DNA of 64,000 nucleotides from Rhodohalobacter sp. 614A (GCF_021462415.1 NZ_JAKEDS010000001.1:530273-594272); one strand, 5' to 3'; numbered from the stretch's first letter, positions 1 to 9,186 are shown. The notes: generated by a model not told the origin, from the sequence alone. Numbers and translations are program-made.

Positions 1-715
1 ATTGTCCTGGTCCTGGATTTGGGAGGGGAATCGGTTGATTAGGCATCATCAACTGTAATCCATCCGGGAAGTAGTAGAAAAAGTAGCCAAATTCAACACT
101 GTTCAAACGGGAAAAGTTACCACCAATATCAAGCGCCAGTTTTATTTCGCCTGTACCGCCCATGTGCCAGTCTCCTTCGCTCCAACCGGTAAAAATATCA
201 TTCACAGGTTCATAAAAGTTCGAAAACTGCTCGCGGTAACCATTGTCATTTGTGTCGTCGAAATAGGGAAATGAAAAAGCCAGTGCGGGACCCATGGAGG
301 CACTTACAAAAAACCGATAATTTTCCTGAATCATATCTGTAAACAGTCGGTGCCTGAGACCAATTAAAAGTGGAAAAGCAAAAGCACGCTGATATTTATT
401 GGGTATAATCTGCTGGCCAAATAAGTAATCTGTAAATGTTTGTTCACTTGCATCGCGTAACCCGCCAATTCTTATCGATGTCATGAGTTCGGTGCTGGGC
501 CCCACCACCTTGCGATATTCCCCGCCAACATTAAATCCAAAATTGTTCATCGCTACATTGAAACCAAACCCCGAACCATATTCGCTCTGAATATTTGATG
601 TATTTCGAACCACTTTTTCTACCGGCGGCTCAATGGTTTGAGCTAAAACCTGATTCGAAAATAGAAAAGCCAAAAGAAAACCGAGCAGTACAACGTGTTT
701 AAGAAGCTGTTTCAT
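1..715 (-). CDS. Outer-membrane beta-barrel protein, C-terminus cut by window edge
   Basis: The frame is open from an ATG at 715 to base 1 (238 codons), so the gene runs off the left edge. The N-terminus is a clear Sec signal peptide: basic start MKQLLKH, a hydrophobic stretch of about 17 residues, and cleavage near VLAQ. The mature part is rich in alternating aromatic and glycine residues (for example SGFGFNVAMNNFGFNVGGEY), the usual look of a porin-like or outer-membrane beta-barrel protein. It probably sits in the outer membrane; no ligand can be inferred. It diverges from the gene at 917, with 201 bp of AT-rich promoter region between them. The family is uncertain. Confidence 0.75.
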   Translation of the reverse strand, partial: MKQLLKHVVLLGFLLAFLFSNQVLAQTIEPPVEKVVRNTSNIQSEYGSGFGFNVAMNNFGFNVGGEYRKVVGPSTELMTSIRIGGLRDASEQTFTDYLFGQQIIPNKYQRAFAFPLLIGLRHRLFTDMIQENYRFFVSASMGPALAFSFPYFDDTNDNGYREQFSNFYEPVNDIFTGWSEGDWHMGGTGEIKLALDIGGNFSRLNSVEFGYFFYYFPDGLQLMMPNQPIPLPNPGPGQ

Positions 716-916
716 ATACCAAAGTTTTTACCTGTTTGATTTCATAACGTAATATTTAGCCCTGGCATTGCATCAAAAAGTATAAAATAATTCAGCATAA
801 GTTGCTTATATAACATTCTTTGCATAACAAATTTGACAATTGTTGTATTTAGGCTTTTATTCCTGCTGAAATTTTGCCTTTTTTTCTAAAATTCAATAGG
901 GATTATTAATTAATAT

Positions 917-1315
917 ATGAGTACAGTAACTAAATATCTTGTCTACGGTCCCAACGACACTCTGAGAAGATTACCGTTAAAACTGTTTGAACAGCACGAA
1001 CCAAAATACCTCTACAAATATAATGCAACAGAAGGCAATGACCAGATCTTTGTAGCTGTATACGAGCAGTTCGAAAAACAGATTAATGCTACCATAACGG
1101 TTACTTGCATTGTTGAATGTACCAAGACCCATAATCGGATTGAAATGAAAAAAGCCGGTGGTCGAATGGGCTTTCGGGGTAGTTCACTCTCTGAGGAAAA
1201 AAATGTTGAATCGGATCTCGTAGATTTTATTATGGATTTTTCCAAGCGCTTTGGGCTTTCCCTTCAAGAGGAAGTGGATGATGATAAATCATCTGAAGAC
1301 GAGGACGAGAGTTAG
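917..1315 (+). CDS. Conserved hypothetical protein, 132 aa
   Basis: I do not recognise this protein. It is a small soluble protein with a mixed alpha/beta look and a strongly acidic tail (EEVDDDKSSEDEDES). It has no signal peptide or membrane segment. The ATG follows an AT-rich leader, and the stop lies 12 bp before prmC, so the two are probably co-transcribed. That proximity suggests a housekeeping role, but no function can be assigned from sequence. Confidence 0.75.
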   Translation: MSTVTKYLVYGPNDTLRRLPLKLFEQHEPKYLYKYNATEGNDQIFVAVYEQFEKQINATITVTCIVECTKTHNRIEMKKAGGRMGFRGSSLSEEKNVESDLVDFIMDFSKRFGLSLQEEVDDDKSSEDEDES

Positions 1316-1327
1316 GATATATAAATT

Positions 1328-2212
1328 ATGAGTGGATCTGAACGGGTATGGACAGTTCTGTCTATGCTCGAATGGGCTACAGACTATTTTAAGCAAAAAG
1401 ATGTACCTGATCCGCGATTGAGCATCGAATGGATTGTAGCGGAAGCCTTGCAGTGCAAACGGCTTGATCTTTACCTGCAATTCGAACGCCCCCTATCCAG
1501 CGATGAATTAGATGCTATCCGTCCTCTTGTAAAACGAAGAGCTTCTCTCGAACCTCTTCAGTATATCCTCGGCTCAACGGAATTTATTAACGCCACCATT
1601 ACGGTCGATTCGAACGTTTTAATTCCACGCATTGAAACCGAACAGCTCGTTGATCTTTTGCTGGATCATTTTAGAAAAAGGAAACACGAGCCTCTTAATT
1701 TGCTGGATATTGGAACAGGTAGCGGATGCATCCCAATTGCCATCAAAAAAGAAAATCCGGATTGGTATTGCGCCGGGTTCGACATCTCTGAAAAAGCCAT
1801 TGAACGGGCAAAGAAAAATGCCGGAATCAATGAAACGGATGTAGACTTTTTCAAAGCTGATATTCTTCAAATAAATCAGCTTCCTGAGGGCCTTCAAAAG
1901 GAGTGGGATATTATTATTTCAAATCCTCCGTATATAACTGAACCTGAAAAAGCAGAAATGCATAAACAGGTCACCAAACACGAACCCCATCTGGCTCTTT
2001 TTCATGACGATCCTTTAAAACTCTATTCAAAGATCATTGAATTTGCAGCCGCACAAAATGCCTCGCTTTACCTGGAGTGCAATGACAAGACCGCACCCGA
2101 CGTATTGCAAATTGCCAGTCGTCTTTTTAGTAATTCAAAGCTGTTTAAAGATCTCGATCAGAATGAACGGTTTGTGGTTGCTTCACCCAACCAGGAAGAC
2201 TACTTAATTTAA
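1328..2212 (+). CDS. prmC: Peptide chain release factor N5-glutamine methyltransferase
   Basis: PrmC (HemK) methylates the glutamine of the GGQ motif of release factors RF1 and RF2, using S-adenosylmethionine, in the cytoplasm. The 294-aa length is normal for the family. Residues 1-80 form the helical N-terminal substrate-binding domain. The SAM-binding motif DIGTGSG lies near residue 127, and the family signature NPPYI near residue 198 holds the substrate glutamine. IPRIETE just before the methyltransferase fold is also typical. It follows the 132-aa gene by 12 bp and precedes the candidate origin. Confidence 0.96.
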   Translation: MSGSERVWTVLSMLEWATDYFKQKDVPDPRLSIEWIVAEALQCKRLDLYLQFERPLSSDELDAIRPLVKRRASLEPLQYILGSTEFINATITVDSNVLIPRIETEQLVDLLLDHFRKRKHEPLNLLDIGTGSGCIPIAIKKENPDWYCAGFDISEKAIERAKKNAGINETDVDFFKADILQINQLPEGLQKEWDIIISNPPYITEPEKAEMHKQVTKHEPHLALFHDDPLKLYSKIIEFAAAQNASLYLECNDKTAPDVLQIASRLFSNSKLFKDLDQNERFVVASPNQEDYLI

Positions 2213-2585
2213 GTCTTACCTCTTGATTACATAAATAGTTAATCCGCCTATTTCACCCCTTCAAATACGTGTGGATAACTTGTTGAAAAGTTTTTTTAAA
2301 AAATTTCAGGTTTGGATATAGATGTTAAATCAGTGTTATCGAATTGTTACGGGCTGTCAAGTGAAATTTTACAATTCTTACTGATATTCTACAAATCATT
2401 GCAACACATTGACTTATAACGTTTATAGAAATGTGGATAACTTTCTAAAGATTGAGGATAAATTTTTTGATTTGTGAGGAAGAAATTCCCATTTTGACTG
2501 GAGAACAAAATGATCGCCACTTTTGCCGTGTGGATAACTAAAGAGATCTGGTAACACTTTTAACGCTTTTGGGAGGCTTTGTACG
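2213..2585 (+). other. oriC: Candidate chromosomal origin (DnaA-box cluster upstream of dnaA)
   Basis: This 373-bp gap holds three exact copies of the consensus DnaA box, read as TGTGGATAA on the + strand, at 2270-2278, 2432-2440 and 2529-2537, all in the same orientation. A one-mismatch copy, TGAGGATAA, lies at 2453-2461. An AT-rich stretch at about 2286-2306 could be the unwinding element. DnaA-box clusters next to dnaA commonly form oriC and also mediate dnaA autorepression. Strand-skew data would be needed to tell an origin from a regulatory cluster. Confidence 0.7.
2571..2576 (+). promoter_or_regulatory. Shine-Dalgarno site fixing the TTG start of dnaA
   Basis: GGGAGG lies 9 bp before the TTG at 2586. 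No ATG or GTG in frame nearby fits better, so the site supports the rare TTG start of dnaA. A weak start codon could limit initiator synthesis, which is an inference. Confidence 0.65.
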
Positions 2586-4031
2586 TTGAATAACTTGACT
2601 GCTGAAGATGCTTGGAATGAATGCTTAGAAATTATTCAGGACAACATCAGCTATCAAAAATATAAATCATGGTTTGAGCCCATCAAACCTGTAAAACTTG
2701 AAGGGGACACACTAACAATACAGGTACCAAGTCAGTTTTGGTACGAGTGGCTGGAGGAGCACTATTATAATATGCTTCGCTCCACAATTGCCAAAGTGTT
2801 AGGAAAGGAAGGCAAGCTCGAATATTCTGTATTGGTAGAGAGGTCCGAACGTCTCGAAGACAACCGATCTATTCGACTTCCACAACGCCCCATGCCTCCT
2901 CAAAAACCCCAGGAGATGAACACATTCTCGGAGTACAGCCCGGGCAAGATTGAGAACCCCTTTGTGATTCCCGGAATCCGGAAAATGAACATCGATTCCA
3001 ACCTGAACAGCAACTATGTTTTTGAGCGCTATATAGAAGGTGATTGCAACCGTTTGGCGCGGTCTGCCGCCATGGCCATTGCCGATAACCCCGGTAAGAA
3101 TTCTTTCAATCCGCTTTTTGTATATGGCGGAACCGGCCTTGGCAAAACACACCTGATTCAAAGTATCGGCAACAAAATTAAACAGCAGTTTGGTGATGAA
3201 CAGGCCGTACTTTATGTTTCTTCCGAAAGTTTTACAAATGAGTTCGTTCAGGCCATTCGAAATAACCGCGCCAGCGAATTTTCCATGTTTTACCGGAACA
3301 TTGATGTGTTGATAGTAGATGACATCCAGTTTTTTAGCGGGAAGGAAAAAACACAGGAAGAATTCTTTCATATTTTCAATGCACTTCACCAAGACGGCAA
3401 ACAAATTATCCTGAGCAGTGACCGTGCGCCAAAAGACATTCCAGATATTGAAGAACGCCTGATTTCCCGTTTTAGCTGGGGTTTGAGTGCCGATCTCCAA
3501 ATTCCGGAATACGAAACCCGTTACGCCATTCTGGAACGTAAGGCTTCTGACAACGGCATTTCTCTCGATCCTAATATCATTGAGTTCATTGCGTACAACT
3601 TCAAATCAAATGTGCGTGATTTAGAAGGAGCGATCATCAAACTTCTGGCAACGGCTTCTCTCAAACATGTGGATGAAATTGACCTGCCAATGGCAAAGTC
3701 AGTTTTAAAAGACATGGTGAAAAGTTCAAACTCACAAATATCTATCGAGTTCATTCAGAATTACGTCTGCGAATATTTCGGAATTGACACAAACAAAGTG
3801 CGTGAAAAAACCCGTAAGCAGGAAATTGTAGAAGCACGGCAGATCGCCATGTACCTGGCTAAGAAATTCACGAAATCCAGCCTGAAAACAATTGGCCTTC
3901 AATTTGGCGGGCGTGACCATTCTACTGTTATTCATGCCATTTCAACGGTCGAGGAACGGCTTTCCACGAGCCCAAAACACAAGCGAATTCTGAAAGAGCT
4001 TGAGCAAAAGATTGAGGTTGCTACATTGTAA
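2586..4031 (+). CDS. dnaA: Chromosomal replication initiator protein DnaA
   Basis: DnaA binds DnaA boxes as an ATP-bound AAA+ protein and opens the origin. The 481-aa protein has the N-terminal helicase-loading domain (about 1-85), a variable linker (about 86-140), the AAA+ core with Walker A GGTGLGKTH near residue 180 and Walker B VDDIQF near 243, and a C-terminal box-binding domain with the signature GGRDHST near 440. Translation starts at TTG 2586 behind GGGAGG. The DnaA boxes just upstream imply autoregulation. The folate genes follow after 98 bp. Confidence 0.98.
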   Translation: MNNLTAEDAWNECLEIIQDNISYQKYKSWFEPIKPVKLEGDTLTIQVPSQFWYEWLEEHYYNMLRSTIAKVLGKEGKLEYSVLVERSERLEDNRSIRLPQRPMPPQKPQEMNTFSEYSPGKIENPFVIPGIRKMNIDSNLNSNYVFERYIEGDCNRLARSAAMAIADNPGKNSFNPLFVYGGTGLGKTHLIQSIGNKIKQQFGDEQAVLYVSSESFTNEFVQAIRNNRASEFSMFYRNIDVLIVDDIQFFSGKEKTQEEFFHIFNALHQDGKQIILSSDRAPKDIPDIEERLISRFSWGLSADLQIPEYETRYAILERKASDNGISLDPNIIEFIAYNFKSNVRDLEGAIIKLLATASLKHVDEIDLPMAKSVLKDMVKSSNSQISIEFIQNYVCEYFGIDTNKVREKTRKQEIVEARQIAMYLAKKFTKSSLKTIGLQFGGRDHSTVIHAISTVEERLSTSPKHKRILKELEQKIEVATL

Positions 4032-4129
4032 CCAGGCCTCCTATCCAAGAGAGATTTCCCCGGATAAACATTCGTATCTGAAAGCACATCTGCTTATTTT
4101 GTGAACAGAAACAAATCAAACATCTGCAA

Positions 4130-4489
4130 GTGGATACGATTACGCTCAAGTCCCTGGAATTTCATGGGAAACATGGCTATTACGATGAAGAACGACAAGA
4201 AGGAAATCGTTTTGAGCTGGATGTAATTGCGAACGGTAATTTTAAGCCCTCCGTTAACGATGACAACCTAGATCTGACTTTCAATTATGAAATCGTAAAA
4301 AAAGTCGCCCAAAATATTATTAATGGTCCATCAGAAAAGTTGATCGAAACTCTCTGTAAGCGGATTGGTGATCAAATTTTTGAACAATCGCCCGTAGTGA
4401 ATCAACTGACGGTTTCCCTCCGAAAACTAAATCCTCCCATTGGCGTTCCTGCGAAATATGCCGAAATCTCGATGACATGGAACCGGTAA
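4130..4489 (+). CDS. folB: Dihydroneopterin aldolase
   Basis: FolB converts 7,8-dihydroneopterin to 6-hydroxymethyl-7,8-dihydropterin and glycolaldehyde in folate synthesis. The 119-aa length and the N-terminal pattern LKSLEFHGKHGYYDEERQ are typical, followed by the substrate-contact region NYEIVKKV and the C-terminal strand QLTVSLRKLNPPI. The start is GTG at 4130. The gene overlaps folK by 13 bp, so translational coupling with the next enzyme of the pathway is likely. folP, the following step, lies elsewhere in the window at 54785. Confidence 0.93.
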   Translation: MDTITLKSLEFHGKHGYYDEERQEGNRFELDVIANGNFKPSVNDDNLDLTFNYEIVKKVAQNIINGPSEKLIETLCKRIGDQIFEQSPVVNQLTVSLRKLNPPIGVPAKYAEISMTWNR

Positions 4490-4965
4490 TAATCGCAGTG
4501 GGAAGCAATATCGGCGACCGCCTTTCGTACATTCAGATGGCTGGAAAATTCCTGGAAGAATTGTCGGAAGGAGACATCAAAAAGTCTTCTATTTGGGAAT
4601 CTGAACCCGTTGGCGACGCTAAATATGATTTCTTAAATTGTGCAGCCAGAATTGAGACTTCTCTCGCACCGGAACAACTTCTTGTACGGCTGAAAGAATT
4701 TGAGCGCTCGTCTGGCCGGGAAGCAAACCCTGTACGATGGGGCCCGCGGGTAATAGATCTTGATTTGATTGGTTTTGGAGACTTGGTGATTCAACAGGAA
4801 CGCCTTATTATTCCTCATCCTGAATACGCAAAGCGGCTGTTTGTTTTGTTACCATTGCAGGAAATTGACAGCAAATGGAAGGACCCGGAAAACAAGAAAA
4901 ATATTGACGAACTTACAGATGAAGCACCCCGGATGGATATCACAAAAACAGGATATAATTGGTAA
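4477..4965 (+). CDS. folK: 2-amino-4-hydroxy-6-hydroxymethyldihydropteridine diphosphokinase
   Basis: FolK (HPPK) transfers pyrophosphate from ATP to 6-hydroxymethyl-7,8-dihydropterin. The 162-aa protein begins with the family motif VIIAVGSNIGDR and carries the signature RWGPRVIDLDLIGFG near residues 87-101, whose aspartates bind magnesium, then the IPHPEYAKRLFVLLPL segment. It overlaps folB by 13 bp and lies 42 bp before the deoxynucleoside kinase. That neighbourhood is common in Bacteroidota, where the two are sometimes fused. Confidence 0.95.
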   Translation: MEPVIIAVGSNIGDRLSYIQMAGKFLEELSEGDIKKSSIWESEPVGDAKYDFLNCAARIETSLAPEQLLVRLKEFERSSGREANPVRWGPRVIDLDLIGFGDLVIQQERLIIPHPEYAKRLFVLLPLQEIDSKWKDPENKKNIDELTDEAPRMDITKTGYNW

Positions 4966-5007
4966 TTTATCCGGAGTGAAAACTGACCGACAAACAGAAA
5001 GGGTTTA

Positions 5008-5655
5008 ATGCCAAATCAGTTTGATTTTATTGCAATTGAAGGGGTGATCGGGGCCGGCAAAACCACACTTGCCCAACTCCTTTCGGAGAGGAACAACGCA
5101 CGCCTTGTGCTGGAAAAGTTTGAAGAAAATCCCTTTCTCCCCAAATTTTATGAAGATCGAAAACGTTATGCCTTCCAGACACAGCTTGCATTTTTAGCAA
5201 GCCGGTTCAAACAGCAAGAAAAAATGACCAATAAAGAGCTGTTTGATGAATACATTATATCGGATTACATCTTCGAAAAAGATCGTATTTTTGCAAGGTT
5301 AAATCTTGATGACGACGAACTGGCATTGTATGATAACATTTACGGTATTATGACCGGAATTTCTGCAAAGCCCGATCTTGTTATTTATCTTCAGAGTACG
5401 GTTGAAAGATTGATGGGAAATATTGAACAACGTGGAAGAGATTATGAAAAACACATCACGCCCGATTACTTGCAGGAATTGAGTGATGCGTACAATCAAT
5501 TCTTCTATCATTATGATAAAGCGCCATTGATTATTATTAATACCACAAATATCGATTTTCTTCACAATCCCGATCATCTGACTTATCTGGAAGAGCAGAT
5601 CTTTGAAGCACCGATACGAAGCAATACACATATACATATTATCCCCGATTCATAA
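5008..5655 (+). CDS. Deoxynucleoside kinase (deoxyadenosine/deoxyguanosine kinase type)
   Basis: This 215-aa protein phosphorylates deoxynucleosides with ATP in nucleotide salvage. The P-loop GVIGAGKTT is at residues 12-20. The conserved glutamate and DRS-like region appears as ISDYIFEKDRIFA, and the arginine-rich lid as QRGRDYEKHI. Length and order of motifs match the bacterial dNK family; base preference cannot be read from sequence. It lies 42 bp after folK and shares one base (TAATG) with the next small gene, so the whole block is probably one operon. Confidence 0.9.
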   Translation: MPNQFDFIAIEGVIGAGKTTLAQLLSERNNARLVLEKFEENPFLPKFYEDRKRYAFQTQLAFLASRFKQQEKMTNKELFDEYIISDYIFEKDRIFARLNLDDDELALYDNIYGIMTGISAKPDLVIYLQSTVERLMGNIEQRGRDYEKHITPDYLQELSDAYNQFFYHYDKAPLIIINTTNIDFLHNPDHLTYLEEQIFEAPIRSNTHIHIIPDS

Positions 5656-5876
5656 TGATACGCTGGTTACTAATAGCGCTGTTTATTTACATTATTGTTC
5701 GATTGATTCGCGGACCAAAGCCAAAGAACCGATCATCCATAAAATTTCGGTTTGGCGATTTTAATAATCACTCCGATAATCAAAACAAAAATTCTCGGCG
5801 GCCAAGATTAGACGAAATCGAAGACGCAGAATTCGAAGACATAACTGATAAAGCGAAAAAAGAAGATAATACATGA
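5655..5876 (+). CDS. Small membrane protein with charged tail, 73 aa
   Basis: A single N-terminal hydrophobic helix (about residues 3-18, IRWLLIALFIYIIVRLI) is followed by a basic linker and an acidic tail (EDAEFEDITDKAKKEDN). It is probably an inner-membrane protein with a cytoplasmic tail. It resembles the DUF4834-type small proteins of Bacteroidota, but I am not sure of the family. It overlaps the kinase stop by 1 bp and the TPR gene start by 4 bp, which argues that it is real and translationally coupled to both. Confidence 0.7.
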   Translation: MIRWLLIALFIYIIVRLIRGPKPKNRSSIKFRFGDFNNHSDNQNKNSRRPRLDEIEDAEFEDITDKAKKEDNT

Positions 5877-6415
5877 GTTTTGAAGAGAAACATAAAGAAG
5901 GCTACGAACTGCTTCATGAAAAAGACCTCGACAAAAGCCTTGATATAGCACGCCGGCTCCAAAAAATGAGACCGGACGCCGCAGAAGGCTATACCCTTGA
6001 AGGCGAGGTGATGCAGAAATTGAATCAATGGGAACAGAGCATTAAATCCCTGAACGAGGCCATTGAACTGGATAGCGACAACGGACGGCTCTACAACCTC
6101 CGTGGTTATGCATATCTAAACGAAGACCACCTTGAAAAAGCTAGGGAAGATTTTGATCATGCCATTGCGCTTGACAATCTCGCCTCCGCACACCGCAACG
6201 TTGTTCTCTATAAACTTATGAGCGGTAAGGGACAAGAGGCTATCGCCTATCTCTTAGACCGTATTCGAAGCGAACCCCGAGACGTTGAAAACTGGATCCT
6301 GATGGGTGACCTGATGAAGAAAGGCGGTCACGATCAAAAGGCGCAAACCTATTACGAACAAGCCTTGAAGATGGATCCTGATAACGTCTACGCGAAAGAT
6401 CAGTTAGGGCAGTAA
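5873..6415 (+). CDS. Tetratricopeptide repeat protein
   Basis: The 180-aa protein consists almost wholly of about four to five TPR units, visible as repeating patterns such as WEQSIKSLNEAIELDSDNGRL and LEKAREDFDHAIALDN, ending with ALKMDPDNVYAKDQLGQ. TPRs form a protein-binding superhelix; no partner can be named. There is no signal peptide, so it is probably cytoplasmic. Its ATG overlaps the stop of the small membrane protein gene by 4 bp (ATGA), so it may work with that membrane protein. It is the last gene of the operon and converges on yajQ. Confidence 0.88.
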   Translation: MSFEEKHKEGYELLHEKDLDKSLDIARRLQKMRPDAAEGYTLEGEVMQKLNQWEQSIKSLNEAIELDSDNGRLYNLRGYAYLNEDHLEKAREDFDHAIALDNLASAHRNVVLYKLMSGKGQEAIAYLLDRIRSEPRDVENWILMGDLMKKGGHDQKAQTYYEQALKMDPDNVYAKDQLGQ

Positions 6416-6537
6416 AAAATTCCCTTTTACCTGCTCTGAATGTTTCTTGAGATTTGGGTTTTATAGCTGTGTAAAAAATCATGTTCTGTGTGGGATAACT
6501 ATATCAAGGTCATCCCTCTTGAATACTGTATTGTGCT

Positions 6538-7026
6538 CTATTTCATATTCACAAATTGGAGCGGGATGCCGAAATCCTTCTTCTTGAGGTTCTGAATCAC
6601 TTCCTGAAGGTCGTCAATCTTTTTCCCCGAAACGCGAACCTGATTATCCTGAATGGCCGGTTGAACTTTTAGCTTCAGGTCTTTAATGGCTTTCACAATT
6701 TTCTTTGCCGTTTCACGGTCAACCCCTTCTTTGATAGCAACACTCATTTTTACATGTCCCTGGCTGGTGCCTTCCTCCCGGCCAAAATCGAGAGCTTTTG
6801 GTTCCAGGTTTCGTTTGATGAAGTGCTTGATGAGCATATCCTTCACAGCCCGAAGCTTCATACTTTCAGCAGCTACAATGTCAATACGATTTTCTTTCTT
6901 GGCAAACTCCACTTCGGTGTGAAGCCCCCGAAAATCATACCTTGTGGAGACTTCTTTCAATGTATTGTTAACCGCGTTGTCTACTTCCTGCGTATTTATT
7001 TCATTTACGATATCAAACGATGCCAT
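6538..7026 (-). CDS. yajQ: YajQ family nucleotide-binding protein
   Basis: YajQ proteins are small two-domain proteins with ferredoxin-like folds that bind nucleotides or RNA; some members bind cyclic di-GMP. The sequence shows the family start MASFDIVNEINTQEVDNAVN, the RYDFRG motif, and a C-terminal KDFGIPLQFVNMK. I set the start at 7026 because MASFDIV aligns with the family N-terminus; an in-frame ATG at 7074 would add 16 unrelated residues. The resulting 162 aa is the usual length. It converges on the TPR gene. Confidence 0.93.
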   Translation of the reverse strand: MASFDIVNEINTQEVDNAVNNTLKEVSTRYDFRGLHTEVEFAKKENRIDIVAAESMKLRAVKDMLIKHFIKRNLEPKALDFGREEGTSQGHVKMSVAIKEGVDRETAKKIVKAIKDLKLKVQPAIQDNQVRVSGKKIDDLQEVIQNLKKKDFGIPLQFVNMK

Positions 7027-7299
7027 TATTATTGGAATTTTTGAAGGATGAATTTTCCTTTCGGAGAAAAACAATCAACATTGTAGATTTATTGAATGAT
7101 AAGCAGTGAAGACATAATTCTAAACAAATAAATTATGCAACCTAAAGCTAATCATTTCTCATTAGTCTAATACTGAAATAATATTTTAACTACCTGGCCT
7201 ACTAATTACTACACTCTTAGCACGACTCAAAATAATTCGCTAAGTTAATTTACAGTAATTTTTAAAAGACTATTCCAAAAATAATAAAAACACAAATCT

Positions 7300-9114
7300 A
7301 TGAGATTATTAAGAGGCGTTTTACTTGGCAGCATTTTTTTTCTCGCAATTTCCTGCTCCACAGAAAATACGCCCGTCTACCAACTAACCACATCAATCAA
7401 CCCATCAGAAGCTGGTTCCATCTCTCCTTCTGAAGGACAATATGATGAAAATTCTGAAGTAGAAATCACAGCAACTCCAGAGGAGGGATGGATGTTTGAT
7501 CGTTGGCAGGGAGATGTAAATGGTTCTGATAACCCTACAACTTTTACAATGGATTCGGATAAGGAAATTACCGCACTCTTCATCAAAAAAACCTATCCGC
7601 TAACGGTTTCAATTGAAGGCGAAGGAACCGTACAGGAAACGGTAATCCAGCAGAAATCTACCGATTATGATCATGGAACAACGGTTAGGCTTACAGCTGA
7701 AGCTAATGATGGATGGGAATTTATAGGTTGGAGTGGGAAAGAAGAGAGTACAGAAAACCCCCTCCAAATCACTGTTAAACAACCCATAGAAATCACGGCT
7801 ACGTTTGAAATAACAAATACTTTTTTTCTTGCAGATAATGGAGTCACCATCAAATGTCCTTCTGCGGAAGCTGGAGAATTAGGAATTGTTGATGGAGTTG
7901 AATATGAGGCAGTTGATCGGACTTTATTGGATCAGCGGCTAAATCAAGATGCCGACTTATCCATAGTGTGTACCTCACTGGTTGCGGATATGTCTGAACT
8001 ATTTGCACATAAGAAAACATTCAACCAACCAATTGGCAATTGGGATATAAGTAATGTTACAAATATGGCCGCCATGTTTAGAGGTGCCGAAAAATTTAAC
8101 CAGCCCATCGGGAATTGGGATGTCAGCAATGTTCAAACCATGGTAGAGTTATTTGAAGGAGCCCATTCCTTCAATCAACCGATTGGTAGTTGGGAAGTTA
8201 GCCAATTAAAAGGTATAACCGGTATGTTTAAGGAGGCATATTCATTTAACCAACCGATAGAAGAGTGGGACGTCAGCAATGTAGAATATATGGCCTATAT
8301 GTTTGCCAGTGCAACTTCTTTCAATCAACCGATTGGAGACTGGGACGTAGGTAAAGTCTTTGGAATGCCTGCTATGTTCAGGAATGCTGAACGATTTAAT
8401 CAACCCATTGGGGAATGGGATGTGAGTAAGGTGGAGGATATGAGTTACATGTTTTCAGAGGCCGAAGATTTTAATCAACCCATTGGAAACTGGGACGTTA
8501 GTAAGGTGGATGAAATGATTGGCATGTTTGAAACTGCCATTTCTTTTAATCAGTCACTTGAAAATTGGGAGACTGGAAACGTCGAACAAATGAATTTTAT
8601 GTTTCGTGGAGCAGATGAATTTAACGGAGATCTTAGTAACTGGGATGTGAGTAAGGTGGAAAAAATGCAATTCATGTTTGAGGATGCCAGATCATTCAAT
8701 CAGCCGATTGGAGATTGGGATGTTAGCAGAGTGAATGACATGCAAAATATGTTTTACAATGCCAGATCATTTGATCAGCCAATTGGTGAGTGGGACGTCT
8801 CCAGCGTATCCAATATGACCGGCATGTTCGAACTTGCAAAAGCGTTTAATCAGCCACTTGGAAACTGGGATGTTTCGAATGTAATCAGTATGCAAAGCAT
8901 GTTTAGTAAAGCTCTCCGTTTCAACCAGCCGATCGGTTCCTGGGATGTTAGTTCGGTTAGGGGTATGAAAAACATGTTTTTCGGTGCGAGTGCATTTGGT
9001 CAAAATTTATCTGGTTGGTGTGTTTCAAACATTTCTTCAAAACCTGCCCAGTTTTCAGATGGGAGTGATTTAGAAGAAGATCTACTGCCCATCTGGGGTA
9101 GCTGCCCAAATTAA
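7300..9114 (+). CDS. BspA-like lipoprotein with DUF285 repeats
   Basis: This 604-aa protein has a lipoprotein signal peptide with lipobox LAISC, so it is anchored by a lipidated cysteine, probably facing the surface. Residues about 28-95 and 96-170 form two InlB-B-like beta repeats (motifs GWMFDRWQGD and GWEFIGWSGK). From residue about 241 it has fourteen 25-residue DUF285 repeats of the form FNQPIGNWDVSNV..M..MF..A; the last is degenerate and contains a cysteine. Such repeats occur in bacterial surface proteins thought to mediate adhesion. It stands alone between yajQ and tRNA-Pro. Confidence 0.9.
   Translation: MRLLRGVLLGSIFFLAISCSTENTPVYQLTTSINPSEAGSISPSEGQYDENSEVEITATPEEGWMFDRWQGDVNGSDNPTTFTMDSDKEITALFIKKTYPLTVSIEGEGTVQETVIQQKSTDYDHGTTVRLTAEANDGWEFIGWSGKEESTENPLQITVKQPIEITATFEITNTFFLADNGVTIKCPSAEAGELGIVDGVEYEAVDRTLLDQRLNQDADLSIVCTSLVADMSELFAHKKTFNQPIGNWDISNVTNMAAMFRGAEKFNQPIGNWDVSNVQTMVELFEGAHSFNQPIGSWEVSQLKGITGMFKEAYSFNQPIEEWDVSNVEYMAYMFASATSFNQPIGDWDVGKVFGMPAMFRNAERFNQPIGEWDVSKVEDMSYMFSEAEDFNQPIGNWDVSKVDEMIGMFETAISFNQSLENWETGNVEQMNFMFRGADEFNGDLSNWDVSKVEKMQFMFEDARSFNQPIGDWDVSRVNDMQNMFYNARSFDQPIGEWDVSSVSNMTGMFELAKAFNQPLGNWDVSNVISMQSMFSKALRFNQPIGSWDVSSVRGMKNMFFGASAFGQNLSGWCVSNISSKPAQFSDGSDLEEDLLPIWGSCPN
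8020..9069 (+). repeat. Fourteen tandem 75-bp repeats in the BspA-like gene
   Basis: Each unit encodes 25 residues starting at FNQP. Units 1-13 keep the motif F-N/D-x-x-[IL]-x-x-W, while unit 14 (FGQNLSGWCVSN) is degenerate. DNA copies are diverged rather than identical, so the array looks old and selected at the protein level. Confidence 0.9.
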
Positions 9115-9186
9115 CGCGTTAACAATTCAGAGAAAACAATTATTGAAGAACGTTTCAAAAGCCCGTAACTTTAGGGTCTGTCGTTT

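Noticed and set aside
2799-3500. Long minus-strand frame inside dnaA
   Set aside because: It is antisense to the conserved DnaA core, which fully explains the sequence.
6480-6500. TGTGGGATAAC as a further DnaA box
   Set aside because: One extra G breaks the box, it lies far from the dnaA cluster, and it is isolated.
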